Of a stretch of DNA of 64,000 nt, positions 1-10,560 are shown in pieces; within the stretch, counting starts at the first letter, position 1; every line of letters begins with the position of its first letter. The position numbers were made by a program, and so were the translations under genes. Under the pieces are notes generated by a model. That model was not told the DNA's origin and did no database searches. It saw only the letters and a list, made by a program, of their open reading frames with translations. Source of the stretch: Malus domestica (lineage: Eukaryota > Streptophyta > Magnoliopsida > Rosales > Rosaceae). Location: NCBI RefSeq assembly GCF_042453785.1, contig NC_091676.1, positions 1,185,501-1,249,500 on the forward strand, in the 5' to 3' direction.

Positions 1-448
1 AGGAAAGTTCAAGCTTATATTCCACCTCATCATATTTCAGAAGACAAATTAATTTCTGTATTCTAATCCCAAAGTCCACTGAAACATTGTCCGAACACCA
101 AAAATAAGATAGCTCTTCTTTTCCGGTCTTGCAACCAAAATACAATTCTAGATTTTGCAGACTGTGCAAAGCGGTTCTTGGCTTTGGTACAATATCATGA
201 TCCATCTTCCGGGACTTCAGATAGCTTCTCTCATACCACAGGTTTCCAGTGTCGGCCAAGGAATTAATAAACTCAGCATCATTGGCGGTTTCAAACTGAA
301 TAATAGCATAATATCTCCTTGAATTGTTGGCTGGTCTGTATCTCATAGCATAAACAGATCCTTTTCCAGTTTTTCTCTCCAGCCATTCAAAAACAGCTTC
401 TGCAGATGCACCAGAAGGGAATCCAAACAACTGTATCGTCTTACCCAT
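1..448 (-). CDS. RDR1: RNA-dependent RNA polymerase 1, N-terminal part (runs off left edge)
   Basis: The reading frame is open from the ATG at 448 down to the window edge, giving about 149 residues. It starts MGKTIQLFGFPSG, the typical opening of plant RDR1. It continues with the RRM-like N-terminal region, including the RSYLKSRKMDHDIVPKPR and LELYFGCKTGKEEL blocks that match Arabidopsis RDR1. RDR1 copies single-stranded RNA into double-stranded RNA that feeds antiviral and salicylate-induced small-RNA silencing. The catalytic domain lies outside the window. This copy is closer to canonical RDR1 than the two complete paralogues to its right, which start MSLMTIQLYGF and MVNTTIQLYGF, and it has the same orientation. 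Whether the gene is intact cannot be judged here. Confidence 0.92.
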   Translation of the reverse strand, partial: MGKTIQLFGFPSGASAEAVFEWLERKTGKGSVYAMRYRPANNSRRYYAIIQFETANDAEFINSLADTGNLWYERSYLKSRKMDHDIVPKPRTALHSLQNLELYFGCKTGKEELSYFWCSDNVSVDFGIRIQKLICLLKYDEVEYKLELS

Positions 449-1400
449 CTTATCATGTGAATTTCTTCACTGCATTTATGCTGCCAAATTATTGCAGGCT
501 TAGAAATAAACAAGAGTGGAATGCACTAGTAGAGTCATGGAACTTCAGAAACCAATAACCATAAAGTCTTTATGAATCCAAGAACAGCTCAAGAAAAAAA
601 AAAGAAATATCAAAAGGTATAACGCAACTGAAATTATTGAGCTAAGGTAATTACGGGCAACAAACAAACTAGATAAAAAGTAAACACATGATTTTTGCTT
701 CAAGTGATAATAAGCCGCCCTTGGGAGCAAGGGATGGCGGGGTAACGGGTTAGGATTATGATACGTCCAGGGTTCAATTCCTAGCCAAAAACAAGAACAA
801 AATGATAATTTTACCCAACAAAGGTAGAAATTAAAACAACCCCAAAAGAAAAAAAAACAGACCCTTTTGTTATGCACTTCACTTGCAGTTCAGACTTGAG
901 AGATCAAGAGACATGCTTGATAACCATACACACAAAAAGTAGAGATTTTTCATTGAACTAAAGTAAACACAAATTACCCAACACAAGCAAAGAAGTTACC
1001 GATCCTAAATTTATTAAAAAAAATCGAAATATTGTTCCAGTGATGCAGGAAGAGTGAAGGACACAGATAAAGAAACCTTAGCTGCACAAAAGCTTCATCA
1101 AACAAGAATTACAGCAACAAAAAACCCAACAAATCCAATAATTTGATGCCTCATGACAGAGAAGACAATAATAAAAAAGCAAAAATTGCTGAGAAAATTA
1201 ACTCACATTGTTTCATTGATGCAGGAAACGAACAGAACAAAGAGTGAAACAGAAGAGAGAAGAAAAGCTAGAGAGACCGAACAGGAGAGAAAATTACCTT
1301 AAAGAAAACAGCAACTAGCAAGGATACACACACAGATGCTGTTCGTTGTCAATCCCTAGTCACTCTCGCCCTCCCCGACCACTGCCGGTATCAGCGAAAC
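449..1400 (-). promoter_or_regulatory. 5' leader with probable leader intron of the left RDR1 gene
   Basis: No coding frame is supported. A good splice donor (rc CTTTAAG|GTAATTT) has its exon end at 1298. A leader exon of roughly 100 bases (about 1298-1400) may be joined to an acceptor a few tens of bases upstream of the ATG at 448. The two complete RDR1 copies also have a donor well upstream of their ATG, so a leader intron fits the family. Inside the intron, 765-777 carries a GGGTTCAATTCC motif that matches a Pol III B-box, possibly a relic of a tRNA-derived SINE. Transcript ends are inferred. Confidence 0.45.
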
Positions 1401-2265
1401 TAAATGTTTTTTTTTTTTTCTTTAAGTGGACAAATCAGTATATTTATTATTTTTCTGGCTAATATCCTTGAAACAAAAATCTAATGATCCAGGCAACTGA
1501 TGTGGTCATGCCTAGCATTGTAGGACTCAATGTAGGTCTTTCTGCTACTTTGGTTTTCAAAAAAAGGAACCCTTCTATTTTCATTCATTTTCCTTCCCTC
1601 TTCTCATACATTATTTTTTATCTTATTATCTTTATAACAAAATCAATATAAGATATTGACGTGACTTAATCATAACTGTTCAAATAGAATGGAAGGGAAA
1701 GGGAGAGAGATTATAAGGGGAGAGAATCCTCCTCGTTTCAAAAGTGGTCTTAGATTGTCATTTAGTACTACAGTTTAGTAGTATTTTTTTTTACTTGTAA
1801 GTAAGAGGTTTTAGATTCAATACTTGTCAAATGCGAGTTTAAATCATAGTATTACTAGTCTATTATAATATTAAACCTACTTTCTCTTTCTTAATATACA
1901 TAATATTATTTGATAAAAAAAATAACTTTAAATTTATAATACTACAGTTTAATAATATTTTCTCATAATAAAAACTGAGTACATAAATTAAATAAAAAGC
2001 AAGCCTTATGTTAAAATCCGGACAAAAACAATAAGACGGGGGCCCAAAAATATTATCGGTTCAAAATTTCAAGGAATTTAATTGAACAATCACTTTCAAG
2101 AAAATTTGCAAATTTTTTTTACGGAAAGAAGGGTAATTGGGGACCCGAAAAAGTGAGGGATTGACTTTAAGTCCTCACAGAAACTGATAACATGCTTGGG
2201 AAGGAATTGGAACGACAGGCCGGCATTTTTGTTAAATATTGGTATAAAAAAAAATTCATTTAAAG
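1401..2265. other. intergenic, AT-rich
   Basis: This stretch lies between the left RDR1 promoter and the retrotransposon. Apart from the SINE-like copy at 1761-1925, I see only AT-rich sequence and short ORFs without codon or family support. Confidence 0.6.
1761..1925 (+). repeat. tRNA-derived SINE-like copy (diverged)
   Basis: It has the same plan as the clearer SINE copies at 39801 and 52605: TTTAGTAGTATT, then a TTGTAAGTAAG block, a degraded B-box-like TTTAGATTCAA, a pyrimidine-rich part and an A-rich tail near 1915. The first ~25 bases are partly repeated after the tail (about 1942-1966), as if a second truncated copy followed. No convincing target-site duplication was found. Confidence 0.5.
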
Positions 2266-2648
2266 TGTTATAGAAATGGATGTCCACTCAAATAATGGGC
2301 AAGTTGCCCTTCCACTATTTAGCCTGTGATTTACTTCTATAAAAACAACACTATGGAACACAACAAAAGAAGAGAGTTTCATAATTGGTGGTGGAGTTCA
2401 CGGGAGAGAAGAAGGAAAAGGAAGAAGAGGAAGAGAGAGAGAGGAAAGAAGAGGAAGAGACGAAGATGAGGAAGATGAGGGGGAGATAATAAAGAGAGTT
2501 ATCTTTGTACTCTTATTATTTCAAATTATAATGAAAGCACCACTGCTGCCCCGAGGACGTACTCCAGTCACACTGACTGTAGAGGAACCTCGTAAATTTT
2601 GTGTCTTGTTTCATTTATTCCACTGCACCCACAGTTGATTTTACAACA
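2266..2648 (+). repeat. 5' LTR (383 bp)
   Basis: A TATAAAAA box sits at 2338-2345 and an AATAAA signal at 2488-2493, consistent with U3-R-U5 order. A purine-rich GA stretch fills about 2395-2490. The ends TGTT...AACA form the usual short inverted repeat. Confidence 0.93.
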
Positions 2649-3694
2649 CGTTATCAGCACGAAAAGCTCTCATGTCAGTGGAAAGCACAACACCATAAAT
2701 CCGGAGAAGCATTATCTACTTCTCACCTCGGTCAGCTAAAATCTCACAGAGTAGAGACGGCAAGCCAGACATGTCAAACAGGGAAGATCATCTTGTCACA
2801 AAAATCCATCAACCTTTCTTTTATCACCTTTTCCTTTATCACTCTAACTATTGATGTGCTAATCCTTATCCCTGCTAGACCTGCAATCTATTTTTCTCTC
2901 GTGGACAAGAAAGATGGAGAGATCTTACAGACAAACAAAGGTGCAGCAAAACAAGCAAAGGTATGTCCATTTTTCATTTCTCCCACCGCGCCAGAAGCAC
3001 CCCACCGAATTCCGGTGCGAATTGAAATTTCCAACGACCTGAAGTCGTCACGAGATAAGAAAACTCGTACCTGACAACTGGTTTCCAGAGATCCAGAAGA
3101 ATCTCATTAGACTTGGAAACCCAGATCGTGTCGTTCTCAATGGATCTCGAGGACCTCCATGAATCCTCAATTGTCTGAGATGGTGATGGCATGACTGACT
3201 CCACACAGGCCTCCCTCTCTTGTGCCTCCGTCAACCTCACTGTCATCTGTCTCTGTGGAGAGATTCTTGCTTTGCGATGCCATGTTCTTTGGGCCATGCG
3301 AGAACAACGCCAGTATCTGGTAGCCTTTTTGGATTGAATTGGTTTTGTGTGACCTCCACAACAACCCAGCTGATACTGGGTTTCGAGACTGGTAGAGACA
3401 GACAAAGAAAAGGGGGAAGATTATGGAATATGCATGGCACAATCTGAAAAAGGCAATAATGTATGATACCATTTGAAAAAGCAAGAAATAAATAAATAAA
3501 ATTAAAAAGGAAATGGGGCCAATGATTTGGAAAGGTGCGTTGCACCATGTAAAAATGAAAGAAAAAGGCAATGTTTTTTGGAATGGTGTAGAATGTGGTT
3601 GAATAAGAAAATAATAAAAATAAAATAAAGGTAAAGGTTTTTGGATGGTGTTACACCATCTGAAAAGAAAGAAGAAAATATGTATATATTTATT

Positions 3695-4016
3695 TATATG
3701 AATGGTGTTGGCTTAAAACACTTTCACAAGTTCTATTTATTTAAAGTAATTTATTTACAGTGGGTAGAATTATTACCCTTTGCTTTAAAGCTTTGATATT
3801 TATGTGAATGGTGCTGAATTAAAGCCCTTGTCACAAGCTTTATTTACTTTACAGCAATTTATTTATCATGGACGGTTTTACCGCCTACTGCTTTAAGTTT
3901 TGATTTATGTGAATGGTGCTGAATTAAAGCCCTTGTCACAAGCTTTAATTTATTTATTGTTCAATTTATTTACTATGGCTGGAATTACCGCCTATTGCTT
4001 TAATTTATTTATTGTA
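3695..4016 (+). repeat. three ~105 bp tandem repeats in the element leader
   Basis: Units start near 3695, 3801 and 3905; the GAATGGTG landmark recurs at steps of 106 and 104 bases. Each unit has the order GAATGGTGYTG, TTAAARC-CTT-TCACAAG, TTTATTTA-TT-ATGG and TTACC-CC-TTTGCTTTAA. Less regular GGTGT motifs occur just upstream (3570-3665). They replace the place where gag would be expected. Confidence 0.75.
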
Positions 4017-4299
4017 CTTATCTTTTGTTACGATGAGTATAACAAGGACCCAGAGTTCCTTGATTAGATCAGAACCTGCAGTTTCTTGATCCTCATCACA
4101 TAAAATGATAGGACCCGAAGTTCCATCATGCAAAAAGATCAAACATGAAGTCCCTAGATCCTCAAGATCGGACATGAAGTTTCTTGATAAGTACCTTAAG
4201 TTTGAAGTGCCACAGTGCCTCAACTTAATTATAATAAAGGTCATAAAAGTCTCAGTCCATAGACTATTTAATAAGGACCAGAAGTTCCTTATGTCCATA

Positions 4300-6267
4300 C
4301 TTAAAATGGTTTAGCAGAAGCATTTATTAAGCGGATAAAATTGATTACCCACGCTCTGCTCATGAAAACGAAATTACCAGTTTTCTACATGGGGACATGT
4401 CATTTTACATGACGCATTATTAAGTTCGGATGAGACCAGTTTCCAACCATCAATATTGCTCAGTACAACTTGTGTTTGGGAACTAGCCAAACATTATACA
4501 TTTACGAGTTTGGTTGTGTTATCTATGTGCCTATTGCACTGCCACAACGTACTGAAATGGGCATTGATGTTGAACATCATCTATCATTCAATATTTAGAA
4601 CCCTTGACTGGGGATATATTTACCGCTTGGTTTGCGGACTGTCATTTTGATAAGACAATTTTCCTGCCATTAGGGGGAGAAAATAATATCGTTCCAGAAG
4701 AACGATGAGAAAATATCATTCCAAAAGAATGATGAGAAAAGACCGTTCCAGAAGAACGAAGAGAATTTGTCTTATTTTGATTCACGAAGCAATCAATGAG
4801 AAAATGAAATATGAATAATTGAATGATGCAACGAAAGTGGTGAAATCATATATACTTACTGCAAATGTGCCTACAAGAATTGATGTCTCTGTTGGATAAA
4901 ATAATGAGACAGTAAATTATTTATCTGTTACACGCCTGAAGCGTGGCAGATTTTTAGACTCAAAATGTTCAGTTATTCGAAAGAAGAATAATATGGCACT
5001 ACTGAACTATTGCATTCCCGAAGCATAACTGTTGCATGCCAGAAGCATGACAGTCGCCGCATGGATACACGTCCCAGATAGGACAATCCACAGACATGGG
5101 AATGTTGATGTCTCATACATGGAGCATAATAGACATATGGGTTCCAATGACTCAACTCCCGGAAGTGGAGATTAAAATCCAAGCTCTATAACGCTCAAGA
5201 GGAGGTTATGATCCACATTCTCTAAATTATGACTATCCTGGAAGAGATAGCGTCATGCCCTTGAAGAGGCAATGGATATCCAAAGAAATGAAAAGCTTTT
5301 ATGCATGCGCATGCACATGAGAATATGGGATCACGGATTGATGATAACCAATGGTAATTTTGGTTTTTACAAGTAGCTACTAAATTCATCAATGAGCTGT
5401 GTTAATATTGAGTCACGTTCTTTTGTTCGTCGACAAAAGAAAAAAAATTATTGGCCAAAATGGAGAAAGGCAATTCCATTACAATTTTGTAAGAACGTGG
5501 GCAAATGAACCTATATATATTTGAATACAATACAAATAGCCAAAAGATGTTGAACCAAGGAGGTTACATATGGGCATTTGTAATACAGTGTAATACACTC
5601 ACATGATATGACACAAGGTTACTAATTGAAACCTGAAATTATACTCTTGTAAACAAGTTCATATAAATGGAGAATTATATACGAAGGGTTGTGAGTCGCC
5701 CTCATTATATCTCCATAAGTAAATCCCTCAAGTATACATGGGAGCAAATTGCTCTGTATAAATTCCAAAGGAAAATGTGTCATGAAGTGTAGAAAACCCT
5801 TGAAGGATTCAAATTGCTTGAAGTAAGCCTCTGAAGGGTAAAAAATAAAATATGTACTCAATACCAATGGATGATATAAATTGCCTTAGTGAGTACTATC
5901 ATTATAATATTGTTGCAACATACTAAAATCTCTTGCAAGAGTCAATGACATTAAATTATAACTCTTGAAGAGTTGATGATATTAAATTGGGACTCCTGAA
6001 GAGTCTAGAAAAATTATAAAGTGTTGAAGGAATTATTGTCTCGAGTTGCAGATCGAACAATCTACCAACACGAATCTTATCCATGATATTTATGATATTA
6101 AAAGAACCATATGGATTGAAGATTATGAGTTGAATACTCATATGATGAAGACACTAAGAATAATCATTTATCTTCGTGAGGGTAAAGATAAATTAATATT
6201 TGGTCCAGAAGTACCACATCTTAGTGAAGTATATGCTTTATTGTATTTGGCACAATACATTGAATGA
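4300..6267 (+). pseudogene. copia pol remnant (integrase end, reverse transcriptase fragments)
   Basis: Broken pieces in changing frames match the usual plant copia polyprotein. They include an integrase piece around 4320-4660 (LLMKTKLPV, EFGCVIYVPIALPQRTEMG, then the block ending in a phenylalanine/cysteine-rich stretch). Next come the NDATKVVKSYILTANVPTRID segment near 4820-4890 and a proline/glutamate linker near 5190-5250. Reverse transcriptase traces follow at about 5805 and at 6046-6267, ending near KLIFGPEVPHLSEVYALLYLA. Stops and frameshifts are frequent, and no gag, protease or RNase H region was recognised. It is a dead gene. Confidence 0.8.
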
Positions 6268-6351
6268 AATAAAGCTTATTTATTAATATCTCCAAGAAAT
6301 TACAGATATATACATACACATGAGTTAAAACAAACAAACAGGATGGAGCCT

Positions 6352-6969
6352 TCACAAAGGTTGCTCATGTGAAGCCTCAGTACTCGGAAGTACCCCAGAA
6401 GGGGAAGGCATTGGAGATTGATCATGTAGCACCCCAGTACTTAGCAAAACACCAGAAGGGGAAGGCATCAGTTGCTTTCGGAATCTAGCAACGAACCTCT
6501 GGTGATCACTTTGAATCCGACTTTCGGATTCCTGCAGTTGGACGAGCTTTCTTTTCATGCTCGTAGAGTAATTATTTGCAAGCACGTGTAACACCCTATT
6601 CTCGTGCTTGAGCCCTCTGATCTCTTGTTTAAGACTTGCCACCTCCGCCATCAATGATTCAACTTGGCGAGTTTGAGCAAGTAGGCGTTGGCCCATATTG
6701 GACACAGAGCCAGCACACTGAACACTGAGAGCCAAGGAGTCTTGAACGGCCGACTCTTCAGACCGTTCTAAAAGGATCTTGTTATCCCTTGGAGTGAGAA
6801 GATTCCTAGCTACCACAGTAGCGGTTATGTTATTCTTCATCACAGAGTCCCCAACCGTAAGAGGACCATTAGAAGATAAGAAGGACGGGCGCCATATATT
6901 ATCCTGACGCTGCTCGTCTGTATCACTCCTAAGACTCAAATCTAAGCAAATGTTAGAAGGGCAAGTCAT
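6352..6969 (-). CDS. antisense coiled-coil ORF inside the retrotransposon (205 aa)
   Basis: This is the longest intact frame in the element, opposite to the LTRs. The protein starts MTCPSNICLDLSLRSDTDEQ. From about residue 105 to 170 it has heptad-like leucine/valine spacing (VESLMAEVASLKQEIRGLK and following), so a coiled coil is likely. The C-terminus holds two ~18-residue repeats, each starting MPSPSGVL. There is no signal peptide, membrane segment or known enzyme motif. I have an impression that similar hypothetical proteins recur in rosid and legume genomes, which would fit an ORF carried by transposons, but this is unverified. An AATAAA signal on this strand lies about 70 bases beyond the stop. 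Function is unknown. Confidence 0.55.
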   Translation of the reverse strand: MTCPSNICLDLSLRSDTDEQRQDNIWRPSFLSSNGPLTVGDSVMKNNITATVVARNLLTPRDNKILLERSEESAVQDSLALSVQCAGSVSNMGQRLLAQTRQVESLMAEVASLKQEIRGLKHENRVLHVLANNYSTSMKRKLVQLQESESRIQSDHQRFVARFRKQLMPSPSGVLLSTGVLHDQSPMPSPSGVLPSTEASHEQPL

Positions 6970-7225
6970 TTTTTCAGAAATGATGAAGGAAAAACAGAGG
7001 TCAAATAAAATTTTAAAGGTGCAAGATAGGGGAAATTTCTACAGGCAGCAACTTTCTGAGCATACTCTTGAACACAATTGATGTCTTTATAAAAGAAGAG
7101 GCAACAGAGCCACTCATTCAGAGATCGAAGATGCACCACTCTCCGAATTTCAAAAGCCAGATTTTCCTGAATAAAATTCGTTGGCATTTTTCAGACGTAA
7201 TCTTAGTTTTCTCAGATATCGCGTG

Positions 7226-7255
7226 CAACTTTGTCAAAGATCTCTGACAAAGTTG
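7226..7255. repeat. perfect 11 bp inverted repeat (hairpin)
   Basis: CAACTTTGTCA and TGACAAAGTTG are separated by 8 bases inside the element, upstream of the antisense ORF. It could be a protein-binding palindrome or chance; nothing else supports a role. Confidence 0.6.
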
Positions 7256-8328
7256 AAAACGCGTAAATCTTACTGTTCTATTTACACCACAGTTGCTGAC
7301 AAGAGTAAAAGCACAGCACCACCACTTGCTATTGAGAAATCTCTATATATGTCGACCTCTGTTCTCCATAACAAGGCAGACCTGCAACACTGCAAGAATA
7401 CCTAACTCTTCCTTATCTCCGAGAATGCATCTTCAACATAGCATCTCGAAATACTCAGTTTTCTTCCTCTCCGAGAATACCTCTTCAAACATGTCACACC
7501 AGAGCAAGATTATCACATATCTTCAGGGACCAGAGCAAGATTATCTCATATCATGCAATCTCCCTGTCCTTTCCTTTGTCCTTGTTCTTGCCTGCAAAGA
7601 CAAAGATAAAGAAAGCAATATGTCGGAACCTCCACTCAAACTCCCGGTAAGGAACTGCCTGGAACCTTTCCTGATTGCTTACCTAGCTCTCGAGTAGTCA
7701 TCTTCAACTGTTGTTCGAGTTGGGTCTCCAGTCACCAAGAAGTGATGAACCATCCAAATGCAAGGGTTGCACTCCACTCCGGCATCAGAGGGCAAATACT
7801 GCCGGAGAAGATGCCACACATGCATGGGGGGAAAGCAGGGAAAATACTACTTAAGCAAGGGGAGCAAGTAAGGAAAGTGAAAATGATACATTGAAGCATG
7901 TGGAGACAAGCGCAACAAACGCGTGCTGATTCATCCCTGACAAAACTGAAGATCACTTGCCACATGAAGCTCCTCATGGTCCAATTTCATTCAAGATCAA
8001 GCCTCGAAGGTCCTTGAAGAAATCACAAGTTCGATTCAAGATCAAGTGTTCACTACTCTTGAATCAAATTCCGCTCCAGATAAAAGGAGTAAATTCAGAC
8101 ATTTGGATCAAGTCTAGCAGAAGGCCCTCCAACCCAGTTCAAGAACAAGCCTGTGGAAAGTTAACAACAAGTAAAGCAACTATTTCAACAACTCTTCTTA
8201 CTAAGAGACTAAAGCAGAATGATCAACGATCAACCTAAATGATTTGAAATCAGGGGGAGATACTCATCAGGGGAGCATCTAAAACAGATCAAGATTTTAA
8301 CGAGTCAATCGAAGACTTGTGGCCATCC
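7256..8328 (+). other. non-coding 3' part of the retrotransposon
   Basis: Only short ORFs occur here (for example 7957-8238) and none is recognised. A short AAGATCAAG-type motif recurs near 7995 and 8040. The AGGGGGAGAT sequence at 8251 resembles a second purine tract. Confidence 0.5.
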
Positions 8329-8337
8329 AAGGGGGAG
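8329..8337 (+). other. polypurine tract of the retrotransposon
   Basis: AAGGGGGAG lies directly before the TGTT of the 3' LTR, the expected site for plus-strand DNA priming. Confidence 0.8.
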
Positions 8338-8720
8338 TGTTATAGAAATGGATGTCCACTCAAATAATGGGCAAGTTGCCCTTCCACTATTTAGCCTGTG
8401 ATTTACTTCTATAAAAACAACACTATGGAACACAACAAAAGAAGAGAGTTTCATAATTGGTGGTGGAGTTCACGGGAGAGAAGAAGGAAAAGGAAGAAGA
8501 GGAAGAGAGAGAGAGGAAAGAAGAGGAAGAGACGAAGATGAGGAAGATGAGGGGGAGATAATAAAGAGAGTTATCTTTGTACTCTTATTATTTCAAATTA
8601 TAATGAAAGCACCACTGCTGCCCCGAGGACGTACTCCAGTCACACTGACTGTAGAGGAACCTCGTAAATTTTGTGTCTTGTTTCATTTATTCCACTGCAC
8701 CCACAGTTGATTTTACAACA
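8338..8720 (+). repeat. 3' LTR (383 bp)
   Basis: It is the same length as the 5' LTR and reads the same throughout by eye. The target duplication TAAAG (8721-8725) follows immediately. Confidence 0.93.
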
Positions 8721-9129
8721 TAAAGTGATTTTAGTTGTTTTAAAAATATTTTCAAATAAGTCTTAAAAATTGCTATAAATGTTTCACCTAAAGAAGAAGT
8801 TTGCTAAGAAAACAACAAAAACAAAAAGCGTGCATAACCTAGATGTAGACTAAATTGATTACTTATCTGAACTATTACACGTGGAAAATATTTGACACAT
8901 ATTTATCTTCGTACTAAATATTGTTGAAAAATGTAATCCCACACCTAAAACTTGACAGAACAATTCCTAATTACACCGAAGTCTTTTGTGGGAAAATCCA
9001 CCATATGCAGGTTGTGAAATTGAGACAGAGTTGTGGTGGTGCTCGTATCGCACCGGCGTGACCTAGAGTTACAAACAGGAGGAGAGTAGCTCAGTTTGCG
9101 TGTGTGAGGAAAATTGGATATGGATGTCG

Positions 9130-9420
9130 TCACAAGACCAGTAGCATGCGAGGGCTTTTGTGTTGGCCACAGATAGAAAACTTGAGTGTCCGGTTGAAGA
9201 GAGTGACAAGACCAGCGAAAAGCCTAACAGCGTACTCAGCAATCTCCTCGGACTCGTATTCTGCAAATGCGTAACCTTTAGGTCTGTCGGTTTCTTTGTC
9301 CCGAGGAATGTGCAGGTTGATCACCCTCCCTGCCTGAATTAATATATCGTACACAGCTATTTCGCTCACTCGCTCCTCCAAATTACCTATATAAATGCAG
9401 CACCTAGATTTTGACTCGAC
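9130..9420 (-). pseudogene. RRM protein fragment (SF3b49/At4g10110-like)
   Basis: Read on the minus strand, the frame gives RNP2 CIYIGNLEERVSE, then AVYDILIQAGRVINLHIPR and RNP1-like KGYAFAEYESEE, followed by VTLFNRTLKFSI. This is one nearly complete RNA recognition motif close to the small plant RRM protein family that resembles spliceosomal SF3b subunit 4. There is no plausible start: an in-frame stop precedes the RNP2 motif. The frame ends at 9130, and possible downstream sequence (to about 8945) lies in another frame. I see no introns, so a truncated retrocopy is possible, although no poly(A) remnant is obvious. Confidence 0.6.
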
Positions 9421-9429
9421 GGTGGTGGA

Positions 9430-9885
9430 ACCCTAGATAGCTCGAAACTAACGACGTATTGTACAAAAACTAACGCCCCTTCTGCTTCGTTAGTTTGAAG
9501 AGACTATCTGATGGTTGTAGTAATAGGAGGTGGTGCGTCCTTTGCTTTATATTGTGATCGCCGATTCCGACTTGGAGTCGGGTTCCTTGTTGTAAAAGGA
9601 ACGAAACGTTTCTTCTCCTTCCTCCTCCGGGAATTAAGACAAGAGAAGAAACCTCCTTAGTAATTATCAAATGTTACTTTTACTTTCACTAACACTAGTA
9701 AAATACTATTTTTAGTTGAGAGTTAATTTTACTTCTATCGCTCAATTTTAGTCATTTTTCAGAAAAGCCAAGACTCATAAGTGCACTTTACCCTCTTTTT
9801 TATCAACGTTATGTGATTTATCAGAACTAAGAATAGAACTCAATACGTGTTGCATGAGACATAGGGTCCAAAATTCGTTTACAAT
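9430..9885. other. intergenic, no gene seen
   Basis: The sequence is AT-rich with one short minus-strand ORF (9470-9670) of unsupported composition. It separates the RRM fragment from the plastid-derived insert. Confidence 0.5.
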
Positions 9886-10560
9886 TACCAATTTGGTCCC
9901 GAGGTAAGGAATAACCAGTTATATGCGGTCAATACACCTAAAACCACACATGTAACCCAAGTCAATTCACAAGGTTTTTTAAAGTTGATGGTGAGATACA
10001 CGCAAAATACATGCAGGATCATCATTAGGACCATCATACTTGCCGACCATCGATGAACTGATCGGATTAACCAACCAAAATTAACTTCAGTCATAACATA
10101 TTGAACAAAAGCAAAGACCTCTGTAACGGTCGGACGATAATAAAAAGTCATAGCAAACTCAGTAACTACTTGTACTAAAAAAACAAATAAGTGTAATTAC
10201 CCTTAGACAATAAAATATGTTGACATGAGGAGGAACATATTTACTAGTTATACCATCGGCAATTACCTGAATCTCAAGACGTTTTCGAACCAATTATAGA
10301 TTTTATTGAGATAAGTAAATCAAGGGAACCACCCCCACCCCGGGAGAACCATATATGAAAATTACAGAAACACCCAAATACTAGTTTTGTCGTCTTGTGC
10401 CTACTATTTTCTTTTTGGGCGTATAGTGAAGTGATAGATTGGACTCCATAAAGTGACATCGAAGACGACGGATACCGAACTTCCCAAGTAAGGACTTCCA
10501 AGGAGCAATTCAGTGTGCACCTCCCTACTAGACTAGCAGTATCCAATCCAAGAAGTTGCA
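9886..10560 (-). pseudogene. petB: nuclear copy of plastid petB (cytochrome b6) with group II intron end
   Basis: On the minus strand, 10151-9886 encodes [29 protein letters not shown] and FKKP-ELTWVT, which are cytochrome b6 sequence. Upstream (10300-10152) the start of exon 2 is readable only in broken frames (NWFE, then [12 protein letters not shown] in pieces). Before that, to about 10560, is the 3' part of the petB group II intron. This includes a domain V-like hairpin stretch near 10350 and the GGTTCCCTTGATTTACTT end. The functional protein is about 215 residues; this copy has frameshifts, altered residues and stops after the loop region. Retention of the intron shows transfer of plastid DNA or unspliced RNA. 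It is not a working gene. Confidence 0.88.

Larger units (their letters stand above)
2266..8720 (+). mobile_element. LTR retrotransposon, Ty1/copia-derived, coding-defective
   Basis: The element is bounded by two 383 bp direct repeats that start TGTTATAG and end TTACAACA, and is flanked on both sides by the 5 bp duplication TAAAG (2261-2265 and 8721-8725). A CGTTATCAGCACG block follows the 5' LTR at 2649, where the primer-binding site should be. A purine tract AAGGGGGAG precedes the 3' LTR. The inside holds a leader with tandem repeats (to about 4300), a frameshifted copia pol remnant (about 4300-6267) missing its RNase H end, an antisense ORF (6352-6969) and a non-coding tail. By eye the LTRs look identical, so the insertion appears recent although its own pol could not have worked. 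It was probably mobilised in trans. Confidence 0.93.

Noticed and set aside
545-877. 110-codon minus-strand ORF
   Set aside because: It lies in the probable leader intron of the left RDR1 gene, is low in complexity with Phe runs from A-rich DNA, and crosses a possible SINE relic.
2601-3571. Overlapping ORFs at the start of the retrotransposon interior as a gag gene
   Set aside because: They lie on both strands, none resembles copia gag (no zinc knuckle), and one begins inside the LTR.
9885-10151. 88-residue cytochrome b6 ORF as a working gene
   Set aside because: It is a truncated plastid-derived fragment with frameshifts, no transit peptide and altered conserved residues.
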